Below are positions 34,201 through 42,395 of a stretch of DNA of 64,000 bases, one piece after another. Every line of letters begins with the position of its first letter. Position 1 is the first letter of the stretch. The position numbers and the translations under genes were made by a program. This DNA is from Chloroflexota bacterium. GTDB taxonomy: Bacteria > Chloroflexota > Anaerolineae > J102. The notes under the pieces were generated by a model, which made no database searches, was not told the DNA's origin, and saw only the letters and a list, made by a program, of their open reading frames with translations. The stretch spans positions 124,001-188,000 of the forward strand of contig JAKOVD010000098.1 in the NCBI GenBank assembly GCA_029782215.1. The letters are read 5' to 3'.

Positions 34201-34844
34201 AAGTGGTAGGTGATGACGAGGCGAGGCCGGCGCTCGTTGTGATCTTTGCTCTCGAACGACCGTTCGAAGTAGGTCGTTTCGCCTGTCAGGCGGCGGACAT
34301 AGACGCCATGGTTCTCGCCTGGGTCCGCATACCAGGCGCTGGCCCAACTGGTAATCGTCCAGGATTTGTACTCGGATATCACGCTGTTCACCGATGAGAC
34401 GATTCCCCAGGTGTAGGCTGTGGGGAAGGCGTTCCAGGTGACCGTATTCTCCGACCAGTTGCCGGCGACATAGTAAGCAGCCAGGGTCTTGGGGCTATCC
34501 CCAGCAGCGTACACCTGGTACATGTCCATGACGGCCGCGTCGATCACGGCGCCGGCCGGCAGGGCGGACAGGTCGAAGTGGAGGAGGACGACCTCTTCGA
34601 TCGGCAAGTCGATCTGAATGTAGGACAGATCCAGGTAGTTCTCGCTGCCGAAGTTGCTGTTCGGATGATCGCTGCGGACGGTAGCGTCGGCATCGGCGAA
34701 CACGGTGAGAGTGTTGCGCGGTGCCGCATAAACCGGCGCAGGGGCCATCTGCCGGGCAGCGCCGTCGAACCGCAGCGCCAGCGTGAAGACCAGGACGAAC
34801 ACAAAAACGCCACCCCACCCGAAACGCGCCAGCGTCGTTGACAT
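31299..34844 (-). CDS. Giant secreted metzincin-type zinc protease with two DNRLRE domains
   Basis: A 1181-aa exported protein. AAGGAG precedes the ATG at 34844, and a signal peptide spans about residues 5-40. A DNRLRE-like domain (about 42-215) is joined by a Thr/Pro/Arg-rich linker (about 216-300) to a second one (about 315-465; [20 protein letters not shown]). The central catalytic domain has [12 protein letters not shown], first His at 762, a HExxHxxGxxH zinc motif, with the Met-turn TDMMSYC about 65 residues later, as in metzincins. Ig-like domains (about 960-1170) follow, and the chain ends [10 protein letters not shown]. It probably digests extracellular protein. An extended -10 promoter lies upstream. 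Confidence 0.85.
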   Translation of the reverse strand: MSTTLARFGWGGVFVFVLVFTLALRFDGAARQMAPAPVYAAPRNTLTVFADADATVRSDHPNSNFGSENYLDLSYIQIDLPIEEVVLLHFDLSALPAGAVIDAAVMDMYQVYAAGDSPKTLAAYYVAGNWSENTVTWNAFPTAYTWGIVSSVNSVISEYKSWTITSWASAWYADPGENHGVYVRRLTGETTYFERSFESKDHNERRPRLVITYHFPTPTPTQTPTATATATRRATMTPTPTATTHRPTITPTPTLTATATRRPTPTPTPTVTSTRRPTMTPTATRRPTTTPTPTATASPTPINLTLCAVADAYVLQETDGSNTGSHPTVRVAYSTGPDSFHHRALVRFDLSAIPAAAVVKSALFQAYQVAAGGSVAQVTTGVYRVTGSWSEGGVTWSNQPSVNPSPVGSAALDQALGYKNWNVQALVQGWLDGSIPNNGLELRGAETSWWSRTFSSREGAYCPRLVLSLGSGAPIDTPTPVPTATPTATPTQALPPVSRQVAITGMEVTQAIQDLSNSVPLVSGKTTVVRVHLKVLDGKGDLPGVHGYAYFPYTGQGPIFSPINPGGVVTARTSPDRGVLDHTLNFVIPGPYSVGSGLLFVRVLPPGGVIFPGSGELQDSVWLNFGSVPTMRLRLVGMRYTVNGVPYEPRNLDYANVQSWLRAAYPVGSFISSWTTTNYTQTVGLPTCCPVDEQLATIKTLDIANKTATADTRYYGLVFEGPPANHFMVGCVCGFGTTSGPTGAGTWGWDTDGSYGDWYTGHEIGHQYGLCHPGACSTQEGKPDTSPHCATYPYPKALIGGPANDPNRFYGLNIETLAVYGPKWTDMMSYCANEWISDFHYKRMRANMINPPASAAAQSDPQERLLVIGTLDPATGAVVLDPFLRVSEAEATVERTPGAYSIVLADGSGTRLAEYPFTPRVMDHPEQQPGATCQSTTASAPSAETAYIFEFVPWHPDTERVSIWQGERELASRSVSPHPPTLHVSYPNGGEVVAVDSFTARWSARDADGDPLSYALLFSADGGETWLTLATGIKETSYNVDARMLAGSERALVRVLASDGVNTASDQSDATFTLLDRAPLAAILQPTEGANFAFDDSLILAGDAYDPEDGDLADTALIWESNREGQLGSGSLLALAAHDLTPGRHIITLAATDSDRQVGLATVQITVAFPQTYLPLTLRAW

Positions 34845-34910
34845 AGCGCACACTCCTTCTTTGGCTACCACAGCAAGACGAAGGCTGTGGCGTGCAGTCT
34901 GACAACCCCT

Positions 34911-34919
34911 ATTATACCA
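34911..34919 (-). promoter_or_regulatory. Extended -10 promoter of the metalloprotease gene
   Basis: On the minus strand TGGTATAAT (TGn plus a perfect TATAAT) sits 67 nt upstream of the ATG at 34844. No good -35 is visible, as is common for extended -10 promoters. Apart from this and the rplS control region, the 310-bp interval 34845-35154 holds no gene that I see. Confidence 0.55.
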
Positions 34920-35042
34920 GAGAAATTGCGAGTCGCGCGGCGAATTTCACAATCGCGGGTGTACTTCAACTTGGAGGAGACCGTTCTCCCATGAGCCATT
35001 CCGGGCTTTACCGCCCCATTGTGGGTTTGTGGGTTCTGGTTT

Positions 35043-35071
35043 TTGCAGCGGACGGAGGGCTGTGCTAGAAT
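35043..35071 (+). promoter_or_regulatory. Sigma-70-type promoter of rplS
   Basis: TTGCAG, a 17-nt spacer and TAGAAT (5 of 6 to the -10 consensus) predict a start near 35078, giving a leader of about 77 nt before rplS. Confidence 0.6.
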
Positions 35072-35099
35072 CCCTTGTCACTGTATTTATGAGCGCACG

Positions 35100-35126
35100 A
35101 AGACACCCATCGGGTGTCTTTCTTTG
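35100..35126 (+). promoter_or_regulatory. rplS leader hairpin (possible L19 autoregulatory element or attenuator)
   Basis: AAGACACCC-ATC-GGGTGTCTT is a perfect 9-bp stem with a 3-nt loop, followed by TCTTTG. It sits in the untranslated leader 29 nt before the rplS ATG. L19 leader RNAs are known in other phyla; whether this one is an autoregulatory element or attenuator is not shown by sequence alone. Confidence 0.5.
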
Positions 35127-35154
35127 TGGCGCAGCAACAAGGATAATGAGTCCC

Positions 35155-35505
35155 ATGAGTTACCTTCTGCAGTCACTGGAAAACGAAAACCTGAAAGAAA
35201 ACGCCCCGGACCTGCGCGTCGGCGACACCGTCAAGGTGCACAATCGCATTGTCGAAGGCAATAACGAGCGCGTGCAGGTGTTCCAGGGTACGGTTATTGG
35301 CCTGGCTGGCTCCGGGCCGTCCGAGAGCGTTACCGTGCGCAAGATCGGCGCCCACGGCGTGGGCGTGGAACGCGTTTTTCGCCTGCACTCGCCGCGTGTC
35401 GAGAAGATCGAGGTCGTGCGAGGCGGCAAGGTCCGGCGGGCCAAGCTGTACTTCCTGCGCGACCGCGTCGGCAAGAAGGCGCGGCTCAAGCAGGAGCGCC
35501 GCTAG
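35155..35505 (+). CDS. rplS: 50S ribosomal protein L19
   Basis: A 116-aa ribosomal protein at the usual length. Core motifs are [78 protein letters not shown] and a basic C-terminus. L19 sits at the 30S-50S interface. The start at 35155 follows AAGGA; the ORF in the track begins further upstream in the leader. In many bacteria rplS follows rpsP-rimM-trmD. Here it stands alone with its own promoter, leader hairpin and terminator. Confidence 0.97.
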   Translation: MSYLLQSLENENLKENAPDLRVGDTVKVHNRIVEGNNERVQVFQGTVIGLAGSGPSESVTVRKIGAHGVGVERVFRLHSPRVEKIEVVRGGKVRRAKLYFLRDRVGKKARLKQERR

Positions 35506-35555
35506 CCGGTACGGCGCACGCTCCTGACGGCGGTGCGCCAAAGGAAATGCGAATG

Positions 35556-35584
35556 AGGCGTGAGTCAATGGCTCACGCCTTTTT
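35556..35584 (+). terminator. Rho-independent terminator of rplS
   Basis: AGGCGTGAG-TCAATGG-CTCACGCCT forms a 9-bp stem followed directly by TTTTG, 50 bp past the rplS stop. Confidence 0.9.
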
Positions 35585-35622
35585 GCTTCCCAGGCGGCCG
35601 TACGGCGGCGCTGCGAGCGGAT

Positions 35623-35652
35623 TTGACAGGCGCCGGCTTGATCCGGGATAAT
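35623..35652 (+). promoter_or_regulatory. Strong sigma-70-type promoter of the nitrilase-like/ltaE pair
   Basis: A perfect TTGACA, an 18-nt spacer and GATAAT (5 of 6) predict a transcription start at about 35658-35660, some 33 nt before the ATG. Confidence 0.75.
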
Positions 35653-35654
35653 TG

Positions 35655-35666
35655 GAACATATGTTC
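35655..35666. promoter_or_regulatory. Palindromic operator GAACATATGTTC on the transcription start
   Basis: A perfect 12-bp palindrome of the form GAAC-N4-GTTC lies immediately downstream of the -10 box and over the predicted start. It matches the core of the LexA box used by Firmicutes and Actinobacteria. The position would allow a repressor to block the promoter. Confidence 0.5.
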
Positions 35667-35691
35667 TTTTTGTCGTTGTTAGGAGGGTCAC

Positions 35692-36516
35692 ATGGCTGAG
35701 ATTACCGTGGCCGTGGTGCAGATGCAGCCCAAGCTGGGCGATCTCGAGGCAAACCTGTACCGCATGGCCGATACCATCGAGCGGATCTGCAGCGAGGAGA
35801 AGACGGACCTGATCGTCTTTCCGGAGCTGGCGACCACCGGTGTTGAGAACGGGGTGAATTTCAATCGCATGGCGGAGCGCGTGCCCGGGCACCAATTCAA
35901 CGTGCTGGCCACCAAGGCCGCCGATTTCTCGACCCACGTCGTGTTCGGCTTGCCCACCAAGGAGAAGGTAGAGAGTATCTTCTACAACGCGGCGGTGGTG
36001 ATCGGTCCTGACGGCGACCTGATGGGCGAGTATCGCAAGGTTCACCTGAAGGGGGAAGAGAGGCTGAGCTTCCGGCCTGGCTACCGTTTTCCCGTCTTCG
36101 ACACCGGATTTGGCACCATTGGCGTGTTGATCGGCTGGGACCTGGCGTTTCCGGAGGCCGCCCGCTCCCTGGTGCTGACCGGCGCCGAGGTCTTGTGCGT
36201 GCCTGCGGCCTACGAGGAGCCCTACGTCGAAGAGTGGCGCGCCTTCTGCGTCGCTCGCGCCGTCGAGAACGGGGCCTTTGTCCTGGCCGCCAACCGCGTG
36301 GGTGACGAGCCGAGCCGCCGCTATTTCGGCGAGAGCACGATCGTGGGTCCCGATGGCAGCATCCTCAGCAGCCTGCGCGAGCCCGAGTCGTCTGCCACGC
36401 CTGGCTATGCCTTTGCCACCATCGACGTGGACGCAGTGCGGCGCTATCGTGAAGAGATGCAGATCATCATGGCGCGCCAGCCGAACGCCTACGGCTCCGT
36501 GGTCAAGAAGTACTGA
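35692..36516 (+). CDS. Nitrilase-superfamily protein lacking the catalytic cysteine
   Basis: A 274-aa carbon-nitrogen hydrolase fold. Glu45 (IVFPELATTG) and Lys116 (GEYRKVHLKGEE) of the Glu-Lys-Cys triad are present, but the nucleophile position reads GVLIGWDLAFPEAAR: Gly148 (GGC, 36133-36135) replaces the expected Cys. The rest of the fold, including RAVENGAFVLAANRVG and GESTIVGPDGSIL, is intact, so this is either a pseudoenzyme or a non-hydrolytic relative. AGGAGGG precedes the ATG. It is 10 bp upstream of ltaE and shares its promoter. Confidence 0.85.
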   Translation: MAEITVAVVQMQPKLGDLEANLYRMADTIERICSEEKTDLIVFPELATTGVENGVNFNRMAERVPGHQFNVLATKAADFSTHVVFGLPTKEKVESIFYNAAVVIGPDGDLMGEYRKVHLKGEERLSFRPGYRFPVFDTGFGTIGVLIGWDLAFPEAARSLVLTGAEVLCVPAAYEEPYVEEWRAFCVARAVENGAFVLAANRVGDEPSRRYFGESTIVGPDGSILSSLREPESSATPGYAFATIDVDAVRRYREEMQIIMARQPNAYGSVVKKY

Positions 36517-36526
36517 GGTGAATGCC

Positions 36527-37579
36527 ATGACGCCTCTGCGCCCGCCCCGCATCGACCTGCGCAGCGATACGTTCACGCTGCCGACGCCCGCCATGCGCGA
36601 GGCCATGACCTCTGCGCCCCTGGGTGACGATGTTTTTGGCGAAGATCCAACCGTGAACGAGCTGGAGGCCCTGGCGGCGGCGACGATGGGCAAGGAAGCG
36701 GCGCTGTTCGTGACCAGCGGCACCCAGGGCAACCTGGTCAGTCTGCTGGCGCACTGCGGCCGCGGTGACGAAGTCATCGCCGGCGACGCCGCCCACACGT
36801 ACATCTACGAACAGGGCGGGTCCGCCGCACTGGGCGGCATCCACCCGCGTGTGCTTCCGACCCAGCCTGACGGCTCCCTCCGGCTGCAGGACATCGCCGC
36901 TGCCATTCGCGATGAGAATGTCCACTTCCCAGTGTCGCGGCTGGTCTGCCTGGAAAACACCCATAACCGCTGCGGCGGGACGTATCTGACGCCCGCCTAC
37001 ACGGCCTCAGTGGTGGAGCTGGCGCACGCGCACGGTCTCAAGGTGCACATCGACGGCGCCCGCATCTTCAACGCCGCCGTGGCGCAGCAGGTCGACGTCA
37101 AAGCCCTGGTGGGCGAGGCCGACTCCATCACCTTCTGCCTGAGCAAAGGCCTGAGCGCCCCGGTGGGCTCGGTGGTTTGCGGCAGCGAGGAATTCATCTA
37201 CCGCGCCCGCCGGGCCCGTAAGGTCCTGGGGGGTGGGCTGAGGCAGGCCGGGGTGCTGGCCGCGGCCGGACGGGTCGCCCTGACAGAGATGGTCGATCGC
37301 CTGGCCGAGGACCACGCCAACGCCCGCCTGCTGGCCGAAGGCATCGCCGGCCTGCCGGGCGTCAGGTTGGACATGGACACGGTGCAGACCAATATGGTTA
37401 TCTTCACCCTCAACCATCCCACGCTCAAGGTGGGTGATCTCGTGACGGCGCTGCGCGGGCAAGAAGTTGGCGTGCTGGCTGCTGACCCGCGACGGATACG
37501 CGCGGTCACGCACTACGGCATCGAACGCGGGCACATCGAGGAGGCGATCGCGGTCTTTGGGCGCCTTCTCGGCGCATAG
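36527..37579 (+). CDS. ltaE: Low-specificity L-threonine aldolase
   Basis: A 350-aa fold-type I PLP enzyme that cleaves L-threonine and allo-threonine to glycine and acetaldehyde. It opens with IDLRSDTFTLPTPAMREAM and GDDVFGEDPTVNELEALAA, the family hallmark. Further motifs are FVTSGTQGNLVSLLAHC, CLENTHNRCGG, HIDGARIFNAAVA and the PLP lysine in FCLSKGLSAPVGSVV. GAGGTG lies 7 nt before the ATG. It follows the nitrilase-like gene after 10 bp, and a hairpin ends the unit. Confidence 0.92.
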   Translation: MTPLRPPRIDLRSDTFTLPTPAMREAMTSAPLGDDVFGEDPTVNELEALAAATMGKEAALFVTSGTQGNLVSLLAHCGRGDEVIAGDAAHTYIYEQGGSAALGGIHPRVLPTQPDGSLRLQDIAAAIRDENVHFPVSRLVCLENTHNRCGGTYLTPAYTASVVELAHAHGLKVHIDGARIFNAAVAQQVDVKALVGEADSITFCLSKGLSAPVGSVVCGSEEFIYRARRARKVLGGGLRQAGVLAAAGRVALTEMVDRLAEDHANARLLAEGIAGLPGVRLDMDTVQTNMVIFTLNHPTLKVGDLVTALRGQEVGVLAADPRRIRAVTHYGIERGHIEEAIAVFGRLLGA

Positions 37580-37622
37580 GATCGCGTTCCTGTTGGCTCC
37601 ATGCCGCCCCTGTGGTATCACT

Positions 37623-37660
37623 GAGACCGGCGCCCCTTACGGCGCCGGTCTCGTTCGTTC
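37623..37660 (+). terminator. Hairpin terminator after ltaE
   Basis: GAGACCGGCGCC-CCTTAC-GGCGCCGGTCTC is a perfect 12-bp stem followed by a T-rich GTTCGTTC, 43 bp after the ltaE stop. Confidence 0.65.
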
Positions 37661-37738
37661 TGGCGGGCGCGCGACCGTTTCCATGCGCCCGCGCCGTCTT
37701 ACGGATGGCTGTGTACTCCCATTCCCAAGGTAAGTTCC

Positions 37739-40700
37739 ATGTCAAAGCTGACTGCCGCTATCACCCTCTTCGTCCTTCTGGCGACCACCTGCCTTGCACC
37801 GCCGACCGGCGCGGCCGCGCCGAAGCAAGCGCCCGCGGCTGCACGTGCCGCGGCCGGCGCCTGGGACACGATCTGGCGGGGCACCGGAGCGCTGCGGGCG
37901 CTGTCGTGCGCCGCCCCGGGAAAGTGCTACGCTGCCGGCGACAGCGGCATGTACTTCCGCACCCTCGACGGCGGCGACACCTGGCACTATGAGCAGCTGG
38001 GCCAGGGCGGCGGCTTGAATGCTGTGGCCTTCGCCGACGCAGTACACGGGTTGATTGCCGGCGACTCGGGCCAGGTTCTGACGACGGCTGACGGCGGCCT
38101 ATCCTGGCAGCAGGGCGCCGTGCCGTCGGCGGCGAACCTGGGGGGCGTGGCGATGCTGCCCGATGGACATGCCTGGGCGGTGGCCCCTGGCGCCGGCCTT
38201 GTCTTTGCCAGCATGGACTGGGGGCGGACTTGGGAGTCCCGTCCCAGCAACCACCCGGCGGGCTTCAACGCCATCCACATGTTCAGCCCGACCTCGGGAA
38301 TCGCCGTCGGCCCCAAGGGCCTGGTGGCTGTAACCGGAGATGGCGGCCTGACGTGGAGCGACGTGACCACACCGTTTCCCGGCTGGGCCAGCATCAACGT
38401 CCTCAGCTTTGCCGACAGCCAGCACGGCTGGGCGGCGGGCCAGGCCGGCAACATGATCCGGACCACCGACGGCGGCAGCACCTGGCAGGCGGTGGACACC
38501 AAGATGGCCACCGACATCCTTTCCCTGAGCTTTGCCGGCGGCTTCGGGGTGCTGGGCGCCGCGGGCGGCGCCGTCGCCACCAGCCCCGATGGGCTGGCCT
38601 GGACGACGCGTATGGCGGCGCAGGCCGGCGCCCGTGATGCCACCGCTGTTTTTGCCTCGTCCGCCGCCGATGTCTGGGCCGCGGGGCTGGTGAAGGCGAA
38701 CCCGGACAAGGGCGCCCGCGCCTGGTGGATCCAGCACAGCAGCGATGGCGCCACCTTCCGCCGCAGCGCCGGGGACTACGGCCTGGAGCCGGACCTGTTC
38801 GACGTGGCCTACGTGAACGCGGACGTGGCCTACGTCGTGGGCGAAGGGTGGAGCATCGGCAAAACCACCGACGGCGGCGACACCTGGCATTGGAGTGCCC
38901 TGGACCTGAAGGACATCGCCGACCTGATGGAGGTGTCATGCGCCAATGTGCTTCAGTGCTGGATCGGCGGGCGCTACGGGATGATCTACGCCACGAGTGA
39001 TGGCGGCGCCACCTGGACGAAGCAGACGGCGCCCGGCGTCGGCCAGCCGATCTACGCTTTGACCATGTGGGATGCCAACCTGGGTTGGCTTGGTACCAAC
39101 ACCTCCGAGACGCACGGCCCCATGTACTACACGACCAACGGCGGCAAGACCTGGGTCGAAAGCACCGCTATCGGCTCCAACGTCGGCGTGGCCATTTCCA
39201 TGGTCAGCCCCACGGCGGGTTGGTCGGCGCTGCGCCAGTACTCGTACCGCACTACCACCAACGGCGGGCGCTATTGGTCGCGCGTCATCGACCCTGCTCT
39301 CTCAGCGGGCTTCTTCGAAACCCTGAAGGCGCTGGATGCCAACCAGGACGGCAAGGTCGACAACGTATGGCTGGTGGGCTGCATGGGACAGGAATGTCCT
39401 TCCCCGCTCACCGGCGCCATCGCCCATACGACGAACGCCGGTGGAAGCTGGCAGTTTCAGCCGCTGCCCCCCAATACACCGCCCCTGAAAGCGATCGTGA
39501 TGTTCGACGCGCTGACCGGTTGGGTGGGAGGCGTGGATGGCGCTCTGCTGTACACGGAGAGCGGTGGGGCCACCTGGGAGCGAGTCGACAGCAGCCTCCC
39601 GGCTGGGGCTGCAGCGCACATCACCGACCTCGGCTTCGCGGGACGGGATCGCGGTCTCGGCACAGCCTACGGGGGCTATGTCATCCGCTTTACCGGACCC
39701 GGCGCGACGCTGGGCAGCTACAGCCAACCCGGCGCCATCGTCATCGATGGGCAGGCCGGCGACTGGTACGAGGGCGGCGCCCTGCGCCTGGACAGCGCCA
39801 CGGCTGCCACGGTGATGGGTCCTGAGCCGGCGCCCGCCCCCTCGGAATTGGGCGCCGATTTGAGCAGCCGCTGGACGATGGAGCGCCTCTATCTGGTGGC
39901 GGAGATCACCGACGCCCATGTGGCCAACGCCAACCTGCAACTGGCCATCGACGGCCTGGACAACGGCCAATCCGGCGGGTCAGACGATCACCTTGTGACC
40001 ATTACGCCGGATGGGTCCCTCGTCGACGAGACCCACCCGGATCTGTCAGACCAGTTCTCCACCGCCGTAAGCCGCACGAACACGGGCTGGCTGGTGGAGT
40101 TGGCAGTCCCCACCGTCCTGCTCGGACGGCCGGATCTGGCCGTGGGTCAGACCGTGGGCCTGAACGTTGGCCTCACCGGGGACGATGGCAGCGGTGCAAG
40201 CCATACGCTGATCCTGGAAGGACGCCGCGTCGACGCCAATCCTGCCATCTTCGCCACCATCCGGCTTATAGGGCCGGCGCTCAGCTACCAACAAGGCGTC
40301 GACGACTATAGCGGGACGACTGACACCTATCTCGAGGTGTGGCAGCCACCGTATACCGGCACGACCCCCCGCGGTGAAGAGAATGCGATGCAGGTGATCG
40401 GCAACTACGGCAATGTCTATGCCGACGCCCTCATCAAGTTCGATCTCGCGTACCTGCCGGCCGGCGCCCAGATCCAGCAGGCAACCCTGGACCTGACCTC
40501 CCTGGCTGGGGGCAGGATCGATGAGCCCTTTACCCTCACCGCCTACCGCCTGCTCAAACCCTGGCAGGAGGCGACAGCCACCTGGCAGCAGTCTGCTCCG
40601 GGCCTGGCCTGGGGCGCCAAGGGGGCTTTGAAGCCGGGCGTCGACTACGAACCGGCGTCCCTGGGCGCGATCACGCTGCAACCCGGCGCGCCGCCGGAAC

Positions 40701-41371
40701 ATGTCCAGTGGGACATCACCTCTGCGGTGGCGCTGTGGGCGAATCAGCCGAGCGCCAACCACGGCGTGGTGCTGCTGCCGTCCAGCGGCTCGCGCACGCT
40801 GGTCACGGCCAGCAGCGAGAATGGCGCCGTCGCCAAGCGGCCGCTGCTCACGGTGCGGTTTGCCCTGCAGCCGCGCCCGGCCACCCCGACGCCCACCGTC
40901 ACACCGACGCCTGCGGTCACGGAAACGCCGACGCCCACGCCCACACCCACGGCGACGCCCGCCCCGGCCCGGGTATACGGCTATGTCTACGTCGATGCCA
41001 ACGGTAACGGCGAGAAGGATGATGGAGAGCAGGTGCTGGCGGGAGCGCAGGTGCAGATCACGGCTTCCGGCGTCGACCGATCCCAGGCGACCGGGAATGA
41101 CGGCGCCTACAACTTCACCGGTCTGACACCCGACTCATACACTCTGACGGAGTCTGCGCCTGTGGGGTATGGACCCTCGTCGCCTGAGTCGCCCCTGACG
41201 GTCTTCCTCAATTCGGGTGCGGAGCTGCGGCTCGACTTCAGCCACCAGCCTTTGCCGACGGCCACTTCGACGCCGACGCCCACAGCCACGCACACAGCCA
41301 CGGCGACCCCGACCGCCACGGCCACGCCGCCGCCTGTTCTGCTCTATCTTCCTTTGCTGACGCACAGCTAG
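37739..41371 (+). CDS. Giant secreted YCF48/BNR-type beta-propeller protein with accessory domains
   Basis: A 1210-aa exported protein. After a signal peptide (residues 1-30), repeats of the form TxDGGxTW (RTLDGGDTW, TTADGGLSW, TTDGGSTWQ, KTTDGGDTW, TNGGKTWVE, ESGGATWE) make one or two BNR/YCF48-like propellers to about residue 660. A CBM9/DOMON-like domain follows (about 665-850, VIDGQAGDWYEGG), then a DNRLRE-like domain (about 855-1045), a Thr/Pro linker, an SdrD-type B domain (about 1077-1160, GYVYVDANGNGEKDDGEQVL) and a second Thr/Pro linker. It ends VLLYLPLLTHS. YCF48-like proteins assist photosystem II assembly in plants and cyanobacteria; secreted bacterial ones are more likely adhesins or glycan binders. 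Confidence 0.8.
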   Translation: MSKLTAAITLFVLLATTCLAPPTGAAAPKQAPAAARAAAGAWDTIWRGTGALRALSCAAPGKCYAAGDSGMYFRTLDGGDTWHYEQLGQGGGLNAVAFADAVHGLIAGDSGQVLTTADGGLSWQQGAVPSAANLGGVAMLPDGHAWAVAPGAGLVFASMDWGRTWESRPSNHPAGFNAIHMFSPTSGIAVGPKGLVAVTGDGGLTWSDVTTPFPGWASINVLSFADSQHGWAAGQAGNMIRTTDGGSTWQAVDTKMATDILSLSFAGGFGVLGAAGGAVATSPDGLAWTTRMAAQAGARDATAVFASSAADVWAAGLVKANPDKGARAWWIQHSSDGATFRRSAGDYGLEPDLFDVAYVNADVAYVVGEGWSIGKTTDGGDTWHWSALDLKDIADLMEVSCANVLQCWIGGRYGMIYATSDGGATWTKQTAPGVGQPIYALTMWDANLGWLGTNTSETHGPMYYTTNGGKTWVESTAIGSNVGVAISMVSPTAGWSALRQYSYRTTTNGGRYWSRVIDPALSAGFFETLKALDANQDGKVDNVWLVGCMGQECPSPLTGAIAHTTNAGGSWQFQPLPPNTPPLKAIVMFDALTGWVGGVDGALLYTESGGATWERVDSSLPAGAAAHITDLGFAGRDRGLGTAYGGYVIRFTGPGATLGSYSQPGAIVIDGQAGDWYEGGALRLDSATAATVMGPEPAPAPSELGADLSSRWTMERLYLVAEITDAHVANANLQLAIDGLDNGQSGGSDDHLVTITPDGSLVDETHPDLSDQFSTAVSRTNTGWLVELAVPTVLLGRPDLAVGQTVGLNVGLTGDDGSGASHTLILEGRRVDANPAIFATIRLIGPALSYQQGVDDYSGTTDTYLEVWQPPYTGTTPRGEENAMQVIGNYGNVYADALIKFDLAYLPAGAQIQQATLDLTSLAGGRIDEPFTLTAYRLLKPWQEATATWQQSAPGLAWGAKGALKPGVDYEPASLGAITLQPGAPPEHVQWDITSAVALWANQPSANHGVVLLPSSGSRTLVTASSENGAVAKRPLLTVRFALQPRPATPTPTVTPTPAVTETPTPTPTPTATPAPARVYGYVYVDANGNGEKDDGEQVLAGAQVQITASGVDRSQATGNDGAYNFTGLTPDSYTLTESAPVGYGPSSPESPLTVFLNSGAELRLDFSHQPLPTATSTPTPTATHTATATPTATATPPPVLLYLPLLTHS

Positions 41372-41525
41372 AATGGACCTGATTTGCGGTAAAATGGGAA
41401 CCTGCTGACCTCGCCAGGTTGGCTTTGGAGGAAGGCCTTCATCACATCCGCCACTAGCCCACGCCCCGACGGCCGGGTTATTGCGCTCTCGTTCTGCGCT
41501 CCTTTTCCAGGAAGACCGCACTGCC

Positions 41526-42395
41526 ATGAAACCTCTCATTCAGCGTTTGATCGGTATCGCCCTGGTGGTGGCGGGCGTTGCCGGACTCATGTTCAGCGTC
41601 GCCGGCATGGTCGTCGTCCTCCAGGTGGAGAGGCAGCTCGAGGCCTCCCTGAACCAGGGTCTGGACGTGGCCGACCGGGCTCTGACGACCACCGCTGATG
41701 GCTTGACCGTGGCAAATGACTCCCTGGCCAAGACCCAGCAGGCGGTCGGGTCCCTGTCGACGACTGTGGACGGGGTGGCCCAGACGCTGGACAAGGCAGT
41801 CCCGACCGTGGCGGTTCTGGCGGGCTTGCTGGACACGCAGCTTCCCAACACGGTCGTCTCCACCCAGCAGTCTCTGACCGCTGCCAGCCAGAGCGCGGGG
41901 CTGGTGGATAGCTTTCTCACCACGGTCTCGTCGCTCCCGTTTCTGTCGATAGGCTCCTACAAGCCCGAGGTGCCGCTGCACAGAAGCCTGACCGATGTCG
42001 CCGATAGTCTGGACGGCGTGCCCCAGACCCTGGCCAAGGCCGGTGCAGGCTTGCAGGGTACGGCCGATGCCCTAGGTGCGGTACAGGACGGTTTTGCCGG
42101 TGTGGCCACCGGCATCAGCGACGTTGGCACCAACTTGGGACAGGCCCAGACGGTGATCACGCAGTACCAAGGCCTTGTCGGCGATCTCCGCGGCGAGATC
42201 ACCAAGTCGCGCAGCACACTCAGCACATGGCTGCGGCTGGGGCGCTGGGGCGTTTGGGCCCTGCTGATCTGGCTTGGCATTGTCCAGTTCGCCCTGATCA
42301 CCCAGGGCCTTGAAGTGTACGGCCGCGGCCGGGCGGCAGCGCAGGCGGCAGCGGAAGCTCATGCCAAAGACAAGACCGCTCACGCGGAAGCTTGA
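41526..42395 (+). CDS. Two-TM coiled-coil membrane protein
   Basis: A 289-aa protein with an N-terminal helix (LIGIALVVAGVAGLMFSVAGMVVVL), a long Thr/Ser/Ala/Leu helical region (about 40-220) with heptad-like spacing resembling methyl-accepting or phage-tail coiled coils, and a second TM near the C-terminus (WGVWALLIWLGIVQFALI). The last 25 residues are Ala/Lys/His-rich. The topology suggests an extracytoplasmic coiled coil between two anchors. No family recognised. It overlaps the DUF3786 gene by 35 bp. Confidence 0.65.
   Translation: MKPLIQRLIGIALVVAGVAGLMFSVAGMVVVLQVERQLEASLNQGLDVADRALTTTADGLTVANDSLAKTQQAVGSLSTTVDGVAQTLDKAVPTVAVLAGLLDTQLPNTVVSTQQSLTAASQSAGLVDSFLTTVSSLPFLSIGSYKPEVPLHRSLTDVADSLDGVPQTLAKAGAGLQGTADALGAVQDGFAGVATGISDVGTNLGQAQTVITQYQGLVGDLRGEITKSRSTLSTWLRLGRWGVWALLIWLGIVQFALITQGLEVYGRGRAAAQAAAEAHAKDKTAHAEA

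Noticed and set aside
35173-36804. 543-aa minus-strand ORF
   Set aside because: It is antisense to rplS, the nitrilase-like gene and ltaE, all of which have clear family motifs and ribosome binding sites.
40870-41340. Repetitive CCGACGCCCAC-type DNA near the end of the propeller gene
   Set aside because: It is explained by the two coding Thr/Pro linkers around the SdrD-type domain.
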